DNA of 64,000 nt from Enchytraeus crypticus. Lineage: Eukaryota; Annelida; Clitellata; Enchytraeida; Enchytraeidae. Positions 56,199 through 64,000 of this stretch are shown piece by piece. The notes below the pieces were generated by a model that saw only the letters and a list, made by a program, of their open reading frames with translations, was not told where the DNA came from and ran no database searches. Within the stretch, counting starts at the first letter, position 1. Every line of letters starts with the position of its first letter. Where the stretch lies: NCBI GenBank assembly GCA_905160935.1, contig CAJHZI010000440.1:134001-198000 (forward strand). The letters are read 5' to 3'. A program made the translations under genes and the position numbers.

Positions 56199-56316
56199 TT
56201 AGGTATTTTTAGGTATTATTAGGTATTATTAGGTATTTTTATGTATTATTAGGTATTTTTATGTATTATTAGGTATTTTTATATATTATATAGGGTATTA
56301 TTAGGTATTATTAGAT
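56199..56316. repeat. TTAGGTATT(A/T) short tandem repeats
   Basis: About ten units of ATTAGGTATT/ATTTTTATGTATT overlapping the 3' end of the ATPase gene and the gap before the next gene. Units recall TTAGG insect telomere repeats but have extra bases. Part encodes the variable tail of the ATPase. Confidence 0.8.
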
Positions 56317-57019
56317 ATTTTTCAGGTATGTACATTGCATTGTAATTTAACAAATATCTACCACATTCAGGTTCCTCCCACAGATTTACAACAACGTAAC
56401 CGTGCTTATTCATCCAAGCTTCATTACATATTTTTTCAAACTCTTCAAATGACATATCACCACTTACGTGAGTGTCATAGAAATATTTAAGCGATTTTTT
56501 ATCATGTCGAAATAGAATAAAAATATTAGCATTTTGTCGAATTCCATGTTTTTTCAGCTTATGAATGCTCTGACATAAATAGAATACATTCGCATTATTA
56601 TGTCGACCTTGACAGAAGTAATCTGTCATATCTTTCTGATTTTCATTCATGACGTCATCAAATATTACAATATGTGTTTTATTTCTATCGAGTTCAGAAG
56701 GGTGAACTATTCCATCATCTGGGTTGTGAAAAGTAACAATATCTTGACTTGTTTTAGACTTCTTCCTTGATTCATCATTACAATCCCGAAGGAATTTATA
56801 CGCGTCTTGTTCGGGTGTCATTGTGTACACCATCATATCATCATAGTACACTAATTTTTTCATAATGAAGTTCATCATTAGATTTGTCTTGCCACAACCG
56901 GTGCTGCCAGCTAGTATCATAAATATATTTTTAGGAAATATATCGTGATGCTTGCTCTCATAGTTGCTACCGTAAATTTTTTGATAAATTTTCGAATAGT
57001 TAGTATTCAAGTCTACCAT
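56279..57019 (-). CDS. FtsK/HerA-type (A32-like) genome packaging ATPase, Polinton 2
   Basis: 246 residues. Walker A GSTGCGKT at 38-45. Walker B HIVIFDDV at 116-123. Conserved QGRHNNANVFYLCQS follows, with an Arg and a Gln in positions expected for the arginine-finger and sensor region. The enzyme pumps DNA into preformed capsids. The start follows CTACATAAAAATG, 17 bp after the protease stop. Confidence 0.92.
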   Translation of the reverse strand: MVDLNTNYSKIYQKIYGSNYESKHHDIFPKNIFMILAGSTGCGKTNLMMNFIMKKLVYYDDMMVYTMTPEQDAYKFLRDCNDESRKKSKTSQDIVTFHNPDDGIVHPSELDRNKTHIVIFDDVMNENQKDMTDYFCQGRHNNANVFYLCQSIHKLKKHGIRQNANIFILFRHDKKSLKYFYDTHVSGDMSFEEFEKICNEAWMNKHGYVVVNLWEEPECGRYLLNYNAMYIPEKYLIIPNNTLYNI

Positions 57020-57035
57020 TTTTATGTAGTAGTTA

Positions 57036-57490
57036 TTATTTTAAATTGTTTCTTTCGTATAATTCATCTAATACATCCTTGAATAGACTCCCATTGTTCA
57101 GTTTATATAGCACGTAAATACAGTAATGACCGCAGATGACTTCGTTTGGTGCTTGAATTTTAAAAGTGTTAAAATAATTTTCCTTTCCTTTACAATAATG
57201 TTGAACTTCTGATGGAGGTATGAAGCCGTAACTATCAAAATATAGACATTTGCCATTCTTACTATAAAGAAATACCCAATGGGTCCCGTTCCCTTCGCTG
57301 TCATCAATATTAAGAATTAAACTTTCGTTATTACTAACTGATCCCTTTAGCTCATCTCGCATGAATACACCTTTGAAATTTTTTACATTTAGCTCTTTAC
57401 ATTTTTTTATTATATCAAAGTTGCTTAGCGGTTTAAGAGATTTGAATGAGTTTAAAAATTGGGGGAAGTTTATGCCTCCCCCTGTCTTTC
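57036..57490 (-). CDS. Adenovirus-type maturation protease, entered by frameshift (Polinton 2)
   Basis: From Met 57,362: His 28 (GTHWVFLY), Asp 43 (YFDSYGF) and Cys 77 (ICGHY) form the adenain-type triad. About 43 codons upstream in the same frame encode what looks like the N-terminal helix of the fold (SNFDIIKKC, FKGVF), with no ATG between an upstream TAA (57,531-57,533) and Met 57,362. That part is reachable by a -1 shift from the core-like gene at TTTTTTA. Cleaves virion precursors during maturation. The alternative is a shortened protein starting at Met 57,362. Confidence 0.85.
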
Positions 57491-57497
57491 TAAAAAA
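57461..57497 (-). promoter_or_regulatory. Candidate -1 ribosomal frameshift signal, core-like protein to protease
   Basis: TTTTTTA (57,491-57,497) is in exact slip phase of the core-like frame. After an 8-nt spacer, GGGGGAGG (57,475-57,482) pairs with CTTCCCCC (57,461-57,468) around a 6-nt loop, with one G-U pair. The zero-frame stop lies in the loop. The -1 frame is the protease frame. Polinton 1 keeps the heptamer at 10,036-10,042. Confidence 0.8.
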
Positions 57498-58042
57498 ACT
57501 CCTGATCCACCTCTTTCCAAATACAATCCATTACCCCACTGAGCTCCTTTCAAATTCTTGACGCATCCACCGAGTCCAAATTTCTTCAACGCATTTGATA
57601 GCGTTTTACCTATAACGGGGATTGGAGCTATTGCGTCGCTGATTAAGCCTGCGCCGAGTTGTTGCTTGGTTATGTTTTCCAATTCTTGATTATGTCTCTT
57701 CAATTCATTTGTCTGTCTAGTCGAATTCACTGCCGAGCTAATTCCACCTGCCAATCCACCTATAGCTCCCACGATGGCGGGAATGGCTGCTGCCAACAAC
57801 GGCAGAAATCCTCCATTCTTTTCCATGTACTTTAATTGTGCTCTACTCAGACACAATTCTATTCCAGATGTAGCCTTTTTAATTTTATTAATTTGAGTTT
57901 GGGTGAGAGGAAGATTCGTATTACCCGACAAATTCTTTTTTAATATTCGTATTTTAACCTCTCTATCATGATCGCACGCGCTCTTTAGTTTTTGGACCTG
58001 ACCTTTAGTCAACGTTACACCGTAGTTTGTATACTTTGACAT
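57470..58042 (-). CDS. Core-like protein with hydrophobic Gly/Ala segment (Polinton 2)
   Basis: 190 residues from Met 58,042, preferred over a Met four codons upstream because it lies right behind TATATAAAATG. N-terminal part has two similar basic segments (LTKGQVQKLKSACD and LSRAQLKYMEK). The middle is a hydrophobic stretch with AAAIPAIVGAIGGLAGG, a probable membrane-active helix. A PIPVIGKTLSNALKKFGLGG segment and a WGNGLYLERGGSG end follow. Homologous to 10,036-10,721. Possibly a DNA-binding or membrane-lytic minor virion protein. Confidence 0.62.
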   Translation of the reverse strand: MSKYTNYGVTLTKGQVQKLKSACDHDREVKIRILKKNLSGNTNLPLTQTQINKIKKATSGIELCLSRAQLKYMEKNGGFLPLLAAAIPAIVGAIGGLAGGISSAVNSTRQTNELKRHNQELENITKQQLGAGLISDAIAPIPVIGKTLSNALKKFGLGGCVKNLKGAQWGNGLYLERGGSGVFLERQGEA

Positions 58043-58095
58043 TTTATATAACATTTAAATTTTTATTATAAACTTTTATCTTATGTATTTAAAAT

Positions 58096-59061
58096 ATGAG
58101 TACTATATCGAAAACTGGTGGCAAATCGCATTCAACAACTGGTGATTTGATGGATCATGTAGACTCAGTTTTCAGACCAATTGTCAAGCTTGTTGATAAA
58201 CTCGACAGTACAAAAGTTGACAAAACAGGAGGAGATATCACCGGAGACATTAATATGAGCAACAATAGAATTTTAAACGTTAAACACCCGCCAGAAAGCG
58301 ATGTGGACGTCATCACAAAGGGGTACTGCGATCGTTATGTTAGCGAATTTGGTGAAAATTTGAGAGTAGGTATCCTAAAAGAAGTAGAACAAAACGTAGT
58401 TGCTAATGACATTGCTCTACAAAAAAATATTGATACGAAACTCAGTGTGAATGGTGGTTCAATGAATGGAGATGTTGATATGAAGCATAATTTAATTTTT
58501 AATGTTGGTTTCCCCAGTCAAACATTTAATGTGGTAAACAAAAAGTATCTACAGATTGCTCGCATGAAAGATAATGTTGATTTGAAGAAATTAATGGCTA
58601 TTTGTTCTCATATATTGACCATTATATCAAAATATTACAGAGAACAAGACCTACGAATTAATTACAGCGTAATATTTCTTGTGAAATATAATCATTTGCA
58701 AAATATTACCTTAGAATATAATAAATTATTTAATGGTGAAGAAATTAATTCTGACGTTGAAGGAATTCTTTCAGTTTTAACAACTGATTTGAAATGTTTA
58801 CTTTTAACAATAATTGAAGAACTACCGAGAAATATGTTTAGTGAGTTGGAAATAACTCTAGTTCGCGCTAATTTAATAGCAACACCTCAAGAGGGTACAC
58901 CTTTATTGAAAATTAGACAATTTATTTCAAAACTTGTAAGAGATCTTGACCCAGATCGAAAGAATTCAGACTTGAAATTAATATTACGAAAAAATTTAAC
59001 GTTTGTTGATTTAGGATTTCATTACGTTTCAGATTCACTGCTGGTGAAGTTTGATATGTAA
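58096..59061 (+). CDS. Fiber-like protein with tail-fiber repeats (Polinton 2)
   Basis: 321 residues, intact. Two shaft-type repeats (GGDITGDINMSNNRILNVKHP, shown in part, near residues 68-88, and GGSMNGDVDMKHNLIFNVGF near 128-148) each lead to a KGYC/KKYL segment, as in trimeric phage and adenovirus fiber shafts. A helical C-terminal half follows. Homologous to the LINE-split gene of Polinton 1. Probably host attachment; the receptor is unknown. Divergent from the core-like gene, with a 53-bp shared intergenic region. Confidence 0.65.
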   Translation: MSTISKTGGKSHSTTGDLMDHVDSVFRPIVKLVDKLDSTKVDKTGGDITGDINMSNNRILNVKHPPESDVDVITKGYCDRYVSEFGENLRVGILKEVEQNVVANDIALQKNIDTKLSVNGGSMNGDVDMKHNLIFNVGFPSQTFNVVNKKYLQIARMKDNVDLKKLMAICSHILTIISKYYREQDLRINYSVIFLVKYNHLQNITLEYNKLFNGEEINSDVEGILSVLTTDLKCLLLTIIEELPRNMFSELEITLVRANLIATPQEGTPLLKIRQFISKLVRDLDPDRKNSDLKLILRKNLTFVDLGFHYVSDSLLVKFDM

Positions 59062-59115
59062 ACGTCGTCGTAAATTGCGATATTTAAATTCGTTAATAAA
59101 TGTATTAACAAATTT

Positions 59116-59520
59116 TTATGTAAATTCAGAAATAATCTGATTATAGGCTGCCTCAGCAAGATTTCCGTTACAGGAGACAACAAAGTCAAATCTTTCATTA
59201 AGTTTATTTAGTTTTTCAATTTCTGTATTTAGTTTATTACTTTTAGCTTGAAAATTAAATTTATTGGCGAAGGCTGTCAATATACCGCTTGAAGTGGATA
59301 ACACTATTATAGCAACGGGTGGAATTACAACAGCTGTAGCAGTTGCAGCTAGCACTGCGGAAATTACGATCGAAGCCACCGCGGTAGTGTAGGAAAGTGT
59401 TTTTATAATCTTTCGCTTTTTCTTTAGTTTTTTAACAACTGTTTGCCTTTCTTCAAGCTTTCTAATTAAAAATGCTTTCAGTTTACTCGAAAGCGAAGTG
59501 CCATCTACTGTGTCTGTCAT
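59116..59520 (-). CDS. Two-helix membrane protein with coiled coil (Polinton 2)
   Basis: 134 residues from Met 59,520, chosen because it follows ATAATAAAAAAATG; a Met 13 codons upstream is possible. A basic N-terminal half (ERQTVVKKLKKKRKII) precedes two hydrophobic segments (TAVASIVISAVLAATATAVV, then PPVAIIVLSTSSGIL) forming a likely membrane hairpin, then a coiled coil (KSNKLNTEIEKLNKLNERF). No homologue in Polinton 1. Perhaps a holin-like or envelope protein; unproven. Confidence 0.55.
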   Translation of the reverse strand: MTDTVDGTSLSSKLKAFLIRKLEERQTVVKKLKKKRKIIKTLSYTTAVASIVISAVLAATATAVVIPPVAIIVLSTSSGILTAFANKFNFQAKSNKLNTEIEKLNKLNERFDFVVSCNGNLAEAAYNQIISEFT

Positions 59521-59636
59521 TTTTTTATTATTTGCAATTATTATTTTAACATAAAACATTTACAAACGAGAAAATTATTTGTTTATTGTTTGTAAATTTT
59601 GAATTTTATTTAAATATTTTTTCTTACATATATAAA

Positions 59637-60125
59637 ATGAAATACTCGGCCGCCGAATTGAGACAAATGTTGATCGATGCTGGAATCACACCAGCTCTAC
59701 GTGCTGGAAAGACAGAGTTGTTGTTTATGACTTTTGAAAATGGACTTTTGAAGACAGAAGAAGTGTTTCCTCCAAAGGATGAAGATACGACAACAAGAAA
59801 GAGAGGAAGACCTAGAAAATATCCACTAAAAGAGGTTGATCCACAAAATGAAGAAGACAAACCTAGAAGAGCAAGAGGAAGACCAAGAAAATATCCACTA
59901 AAAGAGGTTCAACCAAAAAAGATTATAGACCAGAGGCATGAGTACTTGAGAGGTATAAGAAATAACCCTAAACCTGTCAGATATGAAAATAATGATACCG
60001 GAGAAGTTAAAGAATTTAAGTCTTTATATGAAGCTATTAAAAAAACTAAACACAGTATAACATTCTTTAGAAGAAACGATGGAGAGATTGTTAATGGATG
60101 TCATAAATATACAATCATTAAATGA
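59637..60125 (+). CDS. SAP-like / AT-hook / NUMOD-like DNA-binding protein (Polinton 2)
   Basis: 162 residues from Met 59,637. The N-terminal segment (SAAELRQMLIDAGI) resembles a SAP-type helix pair, as does the N-terminus of PolB. Two AT-hooks (RKRGRPRKYPLKEV and RARGRPRKYPLKEV) follow. The C-terminus (GEVKEFKSLYEAIKKTK) resembles NUMOD-type DNA-binding repeats. The ~40 bp before the ATG are nearly identical to those before PolB, so the two genes are probably co-regulated. Likely a DNA-binding regulator or core protein. Confidence 0.6.
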   Translation: MKYSAAELRQMLIDAGITPALRAGKTELLFMTFENGLLKTEEVFPPKDEDTTTRKRGRPRKYPLKEVDPQNEEDKPRRARGRPRKYPLKEVQPKKIIDQRHEYLRGIRNNPKPVRYENNDTGEVKEFKSLYEAIKKTKHSITFFRRNDGEIVNGCHKYTIIK

Positions 60126-60187
60126 ATGTTTCAATAGTATATTTACTATTAAGACAGGCTGTGACCATAATTGTGCTGATGAAACAA

Positions 60188-60671
60188 TGGTTATCATACT
60201 TTCAGTACATACGTTGATGACAAGGCTAATATAGATATAAGCTTAGGTATCAAGGCTAAAGATGCCTGTTAAAATCATTTTGTCTCTGCCTTGTGGATGA
60301 AATGATGTCAATTGAAATCGTTTTTGTCCTCGTGAGCTGTGGGCGTGCTTGATTTTACGCTTGTGTGTTAGATTATTGATAGGCAAGGCTATGCTTCAAT
60401 TGCAATGGTGTAAATTTTAAGGCAGAAAATAGAAATGAGCAAGACTCAAGGCATGTCTGTGCTTAATATTCATGGAACATTTATGCATCAAGGCTAAAAT
60501 AGAATTTAGCTATGTTTTAAGGCTATTCTATTTTAGCCTTGAAATGATTAACGTTCATCTCAGTATGCTTAATCAAGGCAGGGCAAGGCTAAAAAGGAAA
60601 TTTAGCTAGGTTTTAATCTTAGGTTGTGCTTAAAAATCATAATGTGCCAGCCCCCCAATAATCCTACTACT
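60188..60671 (-). repeat. Right terminal inverted repeat of Polinton 2
   Basis: 484 bp, reverse complement of 45,844-46,322 with few differences. Confidence 0.93.
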
Positions 60672-60677
60672 AGTGGA
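60672..60677 (+). repeat. Target site duplication of Polinton 2, right copy
   Basis: AGTGGA, matching 45,838-45,843. Confidence 0.93.
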
Positions 60678-60732
60678 GTCTGATTATGAGCTTGCAGACT
60701 GTGGTGTTGAGGATACATCTCGGGTTTGCTAA
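60678..60732 (+). pseudogene. Stranded 3' end of the CARD gene's last exon
   Basis: The frame interrupted at 45,843 continues here for 17 codons and a TAA (60,730-60,732). The exon total is divisible by three only when these two parts are put side by side, which supports the gene model. It is cut off from its gene by 14.8 kb of Polinton. Confidence 0.75.
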
Positions 60733-62529
60733 TAGCTTTTAAGCTTATAATTAATTTTAAAAAACTGTTTTCATGTATTCATATCGGTTGGATGGCCGAG
60801 CTCATTTAGCGTTTGCCAAACAAACAGAAATCCATAGGTTCGATTCACATCCCGGGACGCTCTGGCAGCATTCCTCGTGATTCTAAAAAAGGCAACGAAA
60901 TTTTGTACTTTAAGTTCATATGGCGATGTCAAATGCGAATAGTCCCAATAGATAATGTTTAGTTTTAGACCATATAGCTTTTATGGGGTATTTAAAATTG
61001 ATTTTTTTAACCTTGTCATCGAATTTCTTTACTTGTAATCACCAAATGAAGCGTTTAATCTTTCATTTTTAAATGAATGCAAGCTGAAATTTTTACATGA
61101 CTTGTAGCAAAAGTTTTACTATTATTTATTATACCCTAGAAGAGCAAAATGTCTCGGATCTCTTGGGTAAGCCTACTAACTACTCCACATTTAGTTTCGC
61201 TGCCTAATACAAACTTCAGTGCATATGAATTTGTAAGGACTTTTGAATTACAATTTTATCCAATCTAGAACTTGACTACCATTCAACCTTTCGTCGTAAT
61301 GTTTTTATATACGTGAAGCGTCATATGCATGTAAACATCAACTTTGTCAAAAGCTTTCCTATAATTATAAATCTATAACAAATATACATATCTAAAGCAG
61401 AAATTTTCTTCTTAATTCAATTTCACTTATAGTAACAGTATCACGAATACCCAAATAGTCTTGAGAAATTTATTAATTTCACACCGATAATTTTTAGAAC
61501 TTTGAAAGGTCTAAAGAAGTTAATTATTCTACATTGCTATAAACTTTCAAAGAGTCCATTAGCTAGACTAATTATGAGTGAACTTTTGAATCACTTGTAT
61601 ATTATACCGTCATTGGATCAATATTTTATCGTCACCACTCTTCAATAAAGGTTTAACTTGCGCTTTTTGAAAATTTATTTTGAAATAATCCACGTTCTGC
61701 TGAAAAGTTGAATAGGCCTATCTATATAGGTTCCTTTTAGGGAACAAAGCATTCTGTTTAATAAAATCTGCATTTATGATATTGGAGAAATTTTCACGTG
61801 AAGAATTTTTGGTAATATGTTGGCTTGACATATATTTTATAAGCCGAATTTACTAGTAGATGTTTCTTTTAGCAAAAGCAATACTATTAATGATTGTTTT
61901 CTTTGTATAAACATTTCAATTAGACTATGGTTTCAGTACTACCGAGATAATGAATATATGATGCTAATATCTAGGAAGTAAATTATTAAGATAACTATAA
62001 TATATACGAGATATTTAAGATATCTACTTTACAAAAATAAGTAATAAGCTTATACGCCGTCTCTATAGTTTCTGGGAAATTTTCTGTTTAATTTAAATTC
62101 TTCATTCAATGTTTTAATGCACTTATCGAGTTTCAACATATACCGTTAATTAAAGACTTTTGCAACTCTCTGTTCAAAATTGTTCTGTTCAGGTCCGCGT
62201 ATCAGTAAAGCTATAAATTTGCAAATTCGTGTTACTAAATAATCTAAATACTATCTAATGAGTGCACTTTCTAGTTATAGTCTGATATGCATATAGGCCT
62301 ATATGATAACGACTGCTGATTTACTCTGAGGTTCTTTTAATCATCTGGTTCATTTATAGGAGCTTCCTGATTCTGCTTCCAAACAGAGGCTATCAAAGAG
62401 TGGCGACAAAGATGTTTCAAAAGATTTTATTGCAGAAAATAGAGGTTTTTAATTCTCTTATTGTAATATGCTTTTTTAACTATTATCAAAGAGGCAACTT
62501 GGTTAAAGAAAATCAATTTTTAGCACTCT
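60733..62529. other. 3' flank of CARD gene, little content
   Basis: Holds a tRNA-like SINE head near 60,790 and otherwise AT-rich non-coding sequence. From about 61,830 it pairs with the left arm (20,238-20,935). Confidence 0.5.
60790..60872 (+). mobile_element. tRNA-like sequence, probable SINE head
   Basis: TGGATGGCCGAGCTCATTTAGC (A-box-like) and AGGTTCGATTC (B-box) at tRNA-like spacing, without a proper acceptor stem. Confidence 0.4.
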
Positions 62530-62925
62530 GTTCTTCTTCAGTGCACTGCCAAGTGGCAGGTTTAAGGTACATATTCATACTCAAAGTCTGCTTTCTCGCT
62601 CCATAAGAGCACTCCTTAGATCAACAAGTTAATCCCTTCGTAAACTCTGTGCCTTATCCATACCTTATGTAGCCTATAGCTTGGGAAACGTATGGCTTCT
62701 GATGTGGTTTCCCGTTGCCTTCCTCAGATGAATTAGTTACCATTTAATCATGGGGGAAAATATTTCATGCTGAGGTGGGTTCCCTCTTGCCATCCTCAGC
62801 TCCTGCCTTAGTCGCCTCCTACGTTCAAGCAGCAGATTGTCTGCGGTTGCCCTATTCTGCAGTGCTCCAACCACACCCGAGCACTACACGGGAGCACCCG
62901 AGGAGCCACACCCGAGCGCAACACT
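62530..62925 (-). mobile_element. SINE family A copy, mirror of 19,842
   Basis: Reverse complement of the left-arm copy including its duplicated head with CGGGTGTGG-type repeats. Confidence 0.8.
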
Positions 62926-63238
62926 AAAAGTACGCAATTGAAGTTGTCAATCGAGTCATACGTAAATACCTTACCAAAGATTGAAGAGTGCAAAATTGCA
63001 TTCTGGGATGTAAGCAGAGTTCTTTGGAAAGTAGTTCCTTACTGAAAACATTTGAAAGAACGAGAAATCCAAACGAGATTTATTTGCTTTGGGAACTCGT
63101 ATTTCATATGGGACATTATGCGTCGTACGTGAAACTGCGTATTAAAAAATTGTTTTTAATGTCTAATAATTTTTATCGATGTGTTGTAAAGAGAAAATGA
63201 GGCTGGTAAAGTATTTGTTTTATAATTATACTTTTCAG

Positions 63239-63396
63239 ATGTGGTGATGAAAACAGGTACTTTATGTCTTTCAACACGTGGGCTCCATATCGTCGAAGGC
63301 TTGACCTATTTGGATGGTTTCTATTATATCCTCGAAGAAAATTTCTTGCACAAATTCGAAGCTGAGCCGCCATATTGTTTTAGAGAGAAAATTAAG
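63239..63396 (+). CDS. Exon of 'DGFYY' family gene, right-arm copy
   Basis: 158 bp between acceptor CTTTTCAG and donor AAG|GTCAAT, encoding GLTYLDGFYYIL and LHKFEAEPPY. Same phase and length as 19,364-19,521. Other exons are outside the window or not recognisable. Function is unknown. Confidence 0.55.
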
Positions 63397-63430
63397 GTCA
63401 ATTCTTTATTTAGTCTGTTTTATTTTATTT

Positions 63431-63554
63431 ATAAAGAACTAATAATACAAAACTTAAACGGATGGATAAATCGTCTATTCGTATCCCGACCCTGGTTAAA
63501 CTGGGATTTAAGGGAAGATGATGATGATGATGATGATGATAAAGAACTAATAAT
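63431..63554 (+). mobile_element. Short retroposon with 16-bp target duplication, private to right arm
   Basis: ATAAAGAACTAATAAT occurs at 63,431-63,446 and 63,539-63,554. The 92 bp between them contain TATCCCGACCCTGGTTAAAC and end in (GAT)n. This is the signature of a 5'-truncated non-LTR insertion. The left arm lacks it. A relative lies at 34,830-34,895. Confidence 0.8.
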
Positions 63555-64000
63555 TAACATGTTTGGATCTCGATAAGGCATAACCTTTAATTAAAGGGAT
63601 GCAAAGTACAAAACTTCTATTTAAGTGAAGATTTGAGCTAGATTAAGCTTCTATTTCTTTAGCCCCGTAAATTTATGGCTAGCAATGCTTTAATTTCGGT
63701 CAGGAACGTTAAAGAAATTCATAACTCCTTGCTTTAATGTTCTATTTAATGTTCTGGGATTTAGCGCACTTGGTTTAGTTGCGCGTCAATTATCGAAGTT
63801 AAGCTATATCGACGTCGTTTAGTACTTTGTGGGTGACCACCTTGGAAGACCGAGTGTTGACAGCTTAGGAAGGGAAAAATCCCGGCTGATGGAAGGTTAT
63901 TCTTAAATCCGCGCGTGCTGCAATTGATGCGCCATCAAAAGGCAAAGATTACTAATCACCATGGAGAGGAAGGATGAAATTGGCCTTAAACAAGCGTCTG
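63555..64000. other. Right arm end, no gene
   Basis: Matches the reverse complement of about 1,860-2,700 and preserves the empty sites for Polinton 1 (63,546-63,551, within the adjacent retroposon flank) and for the SINE at 2,002 (63,861-63,866). Confidence 0.6.

Larger units (their letters stand above)
45844..60671 (+). mobile_element. Polinton 2: apparently intact Maverick/Polinton (adintovirus-like) element
   Basis: 14,828 bp with inverted termini starting AGTAGTAGGATTATTGGGG and a 6-bp target duplication. All expected modules are open: PolB, integrase, packaging ATPase, protease, major and minor capsid, PLA2 protein, fiber-like protein and accessory small proteins. No stop or frameshift interrupts a catalytic region apart from the two arrangements read here as programmed -1 frameshifts. 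It lies in the last coding exon of a CARD gene. Confidence 0.96.
38495..64000 (-). repeat. Right arm of large inverted duplication
   Basis: It is the reverse complement of 1,850-27,249 in blocks, as described there. It contains the segment 44,716-61,830 missing from the left arm, with Polinton 2 inside it. It probably continues past the window. Confidence 0.85.

Noticed and set aside
56199-56316. TTAGG-containing repeats as telomeric sequence
   Set aside because: Units have extra bases, lie inside a Polinton and overlap a coding end. A local simple repeat is the better reading.
62988-63200. Frame with SSLLKTFERTRN and KLRIK as an upstream exon of the DGFYY gene
   Set aside because: Shared by both arms only because of the duplication, differing by indels, and without clear splice borders. 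Left unannotated.

Overview
The window looks like nuclear DNA of an animal, most likely an arthropod. It is AT-rich, has genes split by GT-AG introns, and carries several SINE families, (AT)n and (CT)n microsatellites and non-LTR retrotransposon remains. It holds two large Maverick/Polinton-type (adintovirus-like) DNA elements. I cannot name the species; an insect is my weak guess from the repeat style.

Large-scale layout. Most of the window is a broken inverted duplication. The left arm (about 1,850-27,249) and right arm (38,495 to the window end) are reverse complements, separated by an 11.2-kb spacer. Each arm carries a copy of one multi-exon gene encoding two CARD-like domains, a Ser-rich region and a possible TRADD-N-like domain. 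Left copy: minus strand, 21,420-25,118. Right copy: plus strand, 40,631-45,913. Each arm also has an exon of an unidentified 'DGFYY' gene family. The left copy of the CARD gene has lost its last two exons to a deletion near 20,940. The right copy has its last coding exon split by a Polinton.

Polinton 1 (2,706-19,316, 6-bp target duplication ATTAGT) is decaying. It has a frameshifted integrase, a frameshifted major capsid gene, a fiber-like gene split by a LINE, and a DNA polymerase broken by stops and shifts. Its ends are unusual: each terminal repeat is itself a ~185-bp palindrome. The right arm preserves the empty site.

Polinton 2 (45,844-60,671, 14,828 bp, 479/484-bp terminal inverted repeats, 6-bp target duplication AGTGGA) appears intact. 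Plus-strand genes are protein-primed PolB, a fiber-like protein and an AT-hook protein. Minus-strand genes are an OB-like small protein, integrase, a zinc-ribbon/PLA2 protein, major capsid, a small virion-like protein, minor capsid, a coiled-coil/AT-hook protein, packaging ATPase, protease, a core-like protein and a membrane protein. Nearly every start codon sits directly behind a TAAA(A)-type A/T motif.

Most interesting signal. In both elements the integrase frame follows the PLA2 gene in the -1 frame, directly after an in-phase A AAA AAC heptamer, with a stem-loop 6-7 nt downstream. In Polinton 2 the integrase has no usable ATG before its catalytic core. The protease likewise lies in the -1 frame after the core-like protein, behind T TTT TTA and a G-rich stem-loop 8 nt downstream. 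This suggests a retrovirus-like Gag-Pol strategy: virion proteins fused by programmed -1 frameshifting to integrase and to protease. It is inferred from sequence only.

The two elements share a colinear virion module but have very different polymerases and termini, which points to module exchange.
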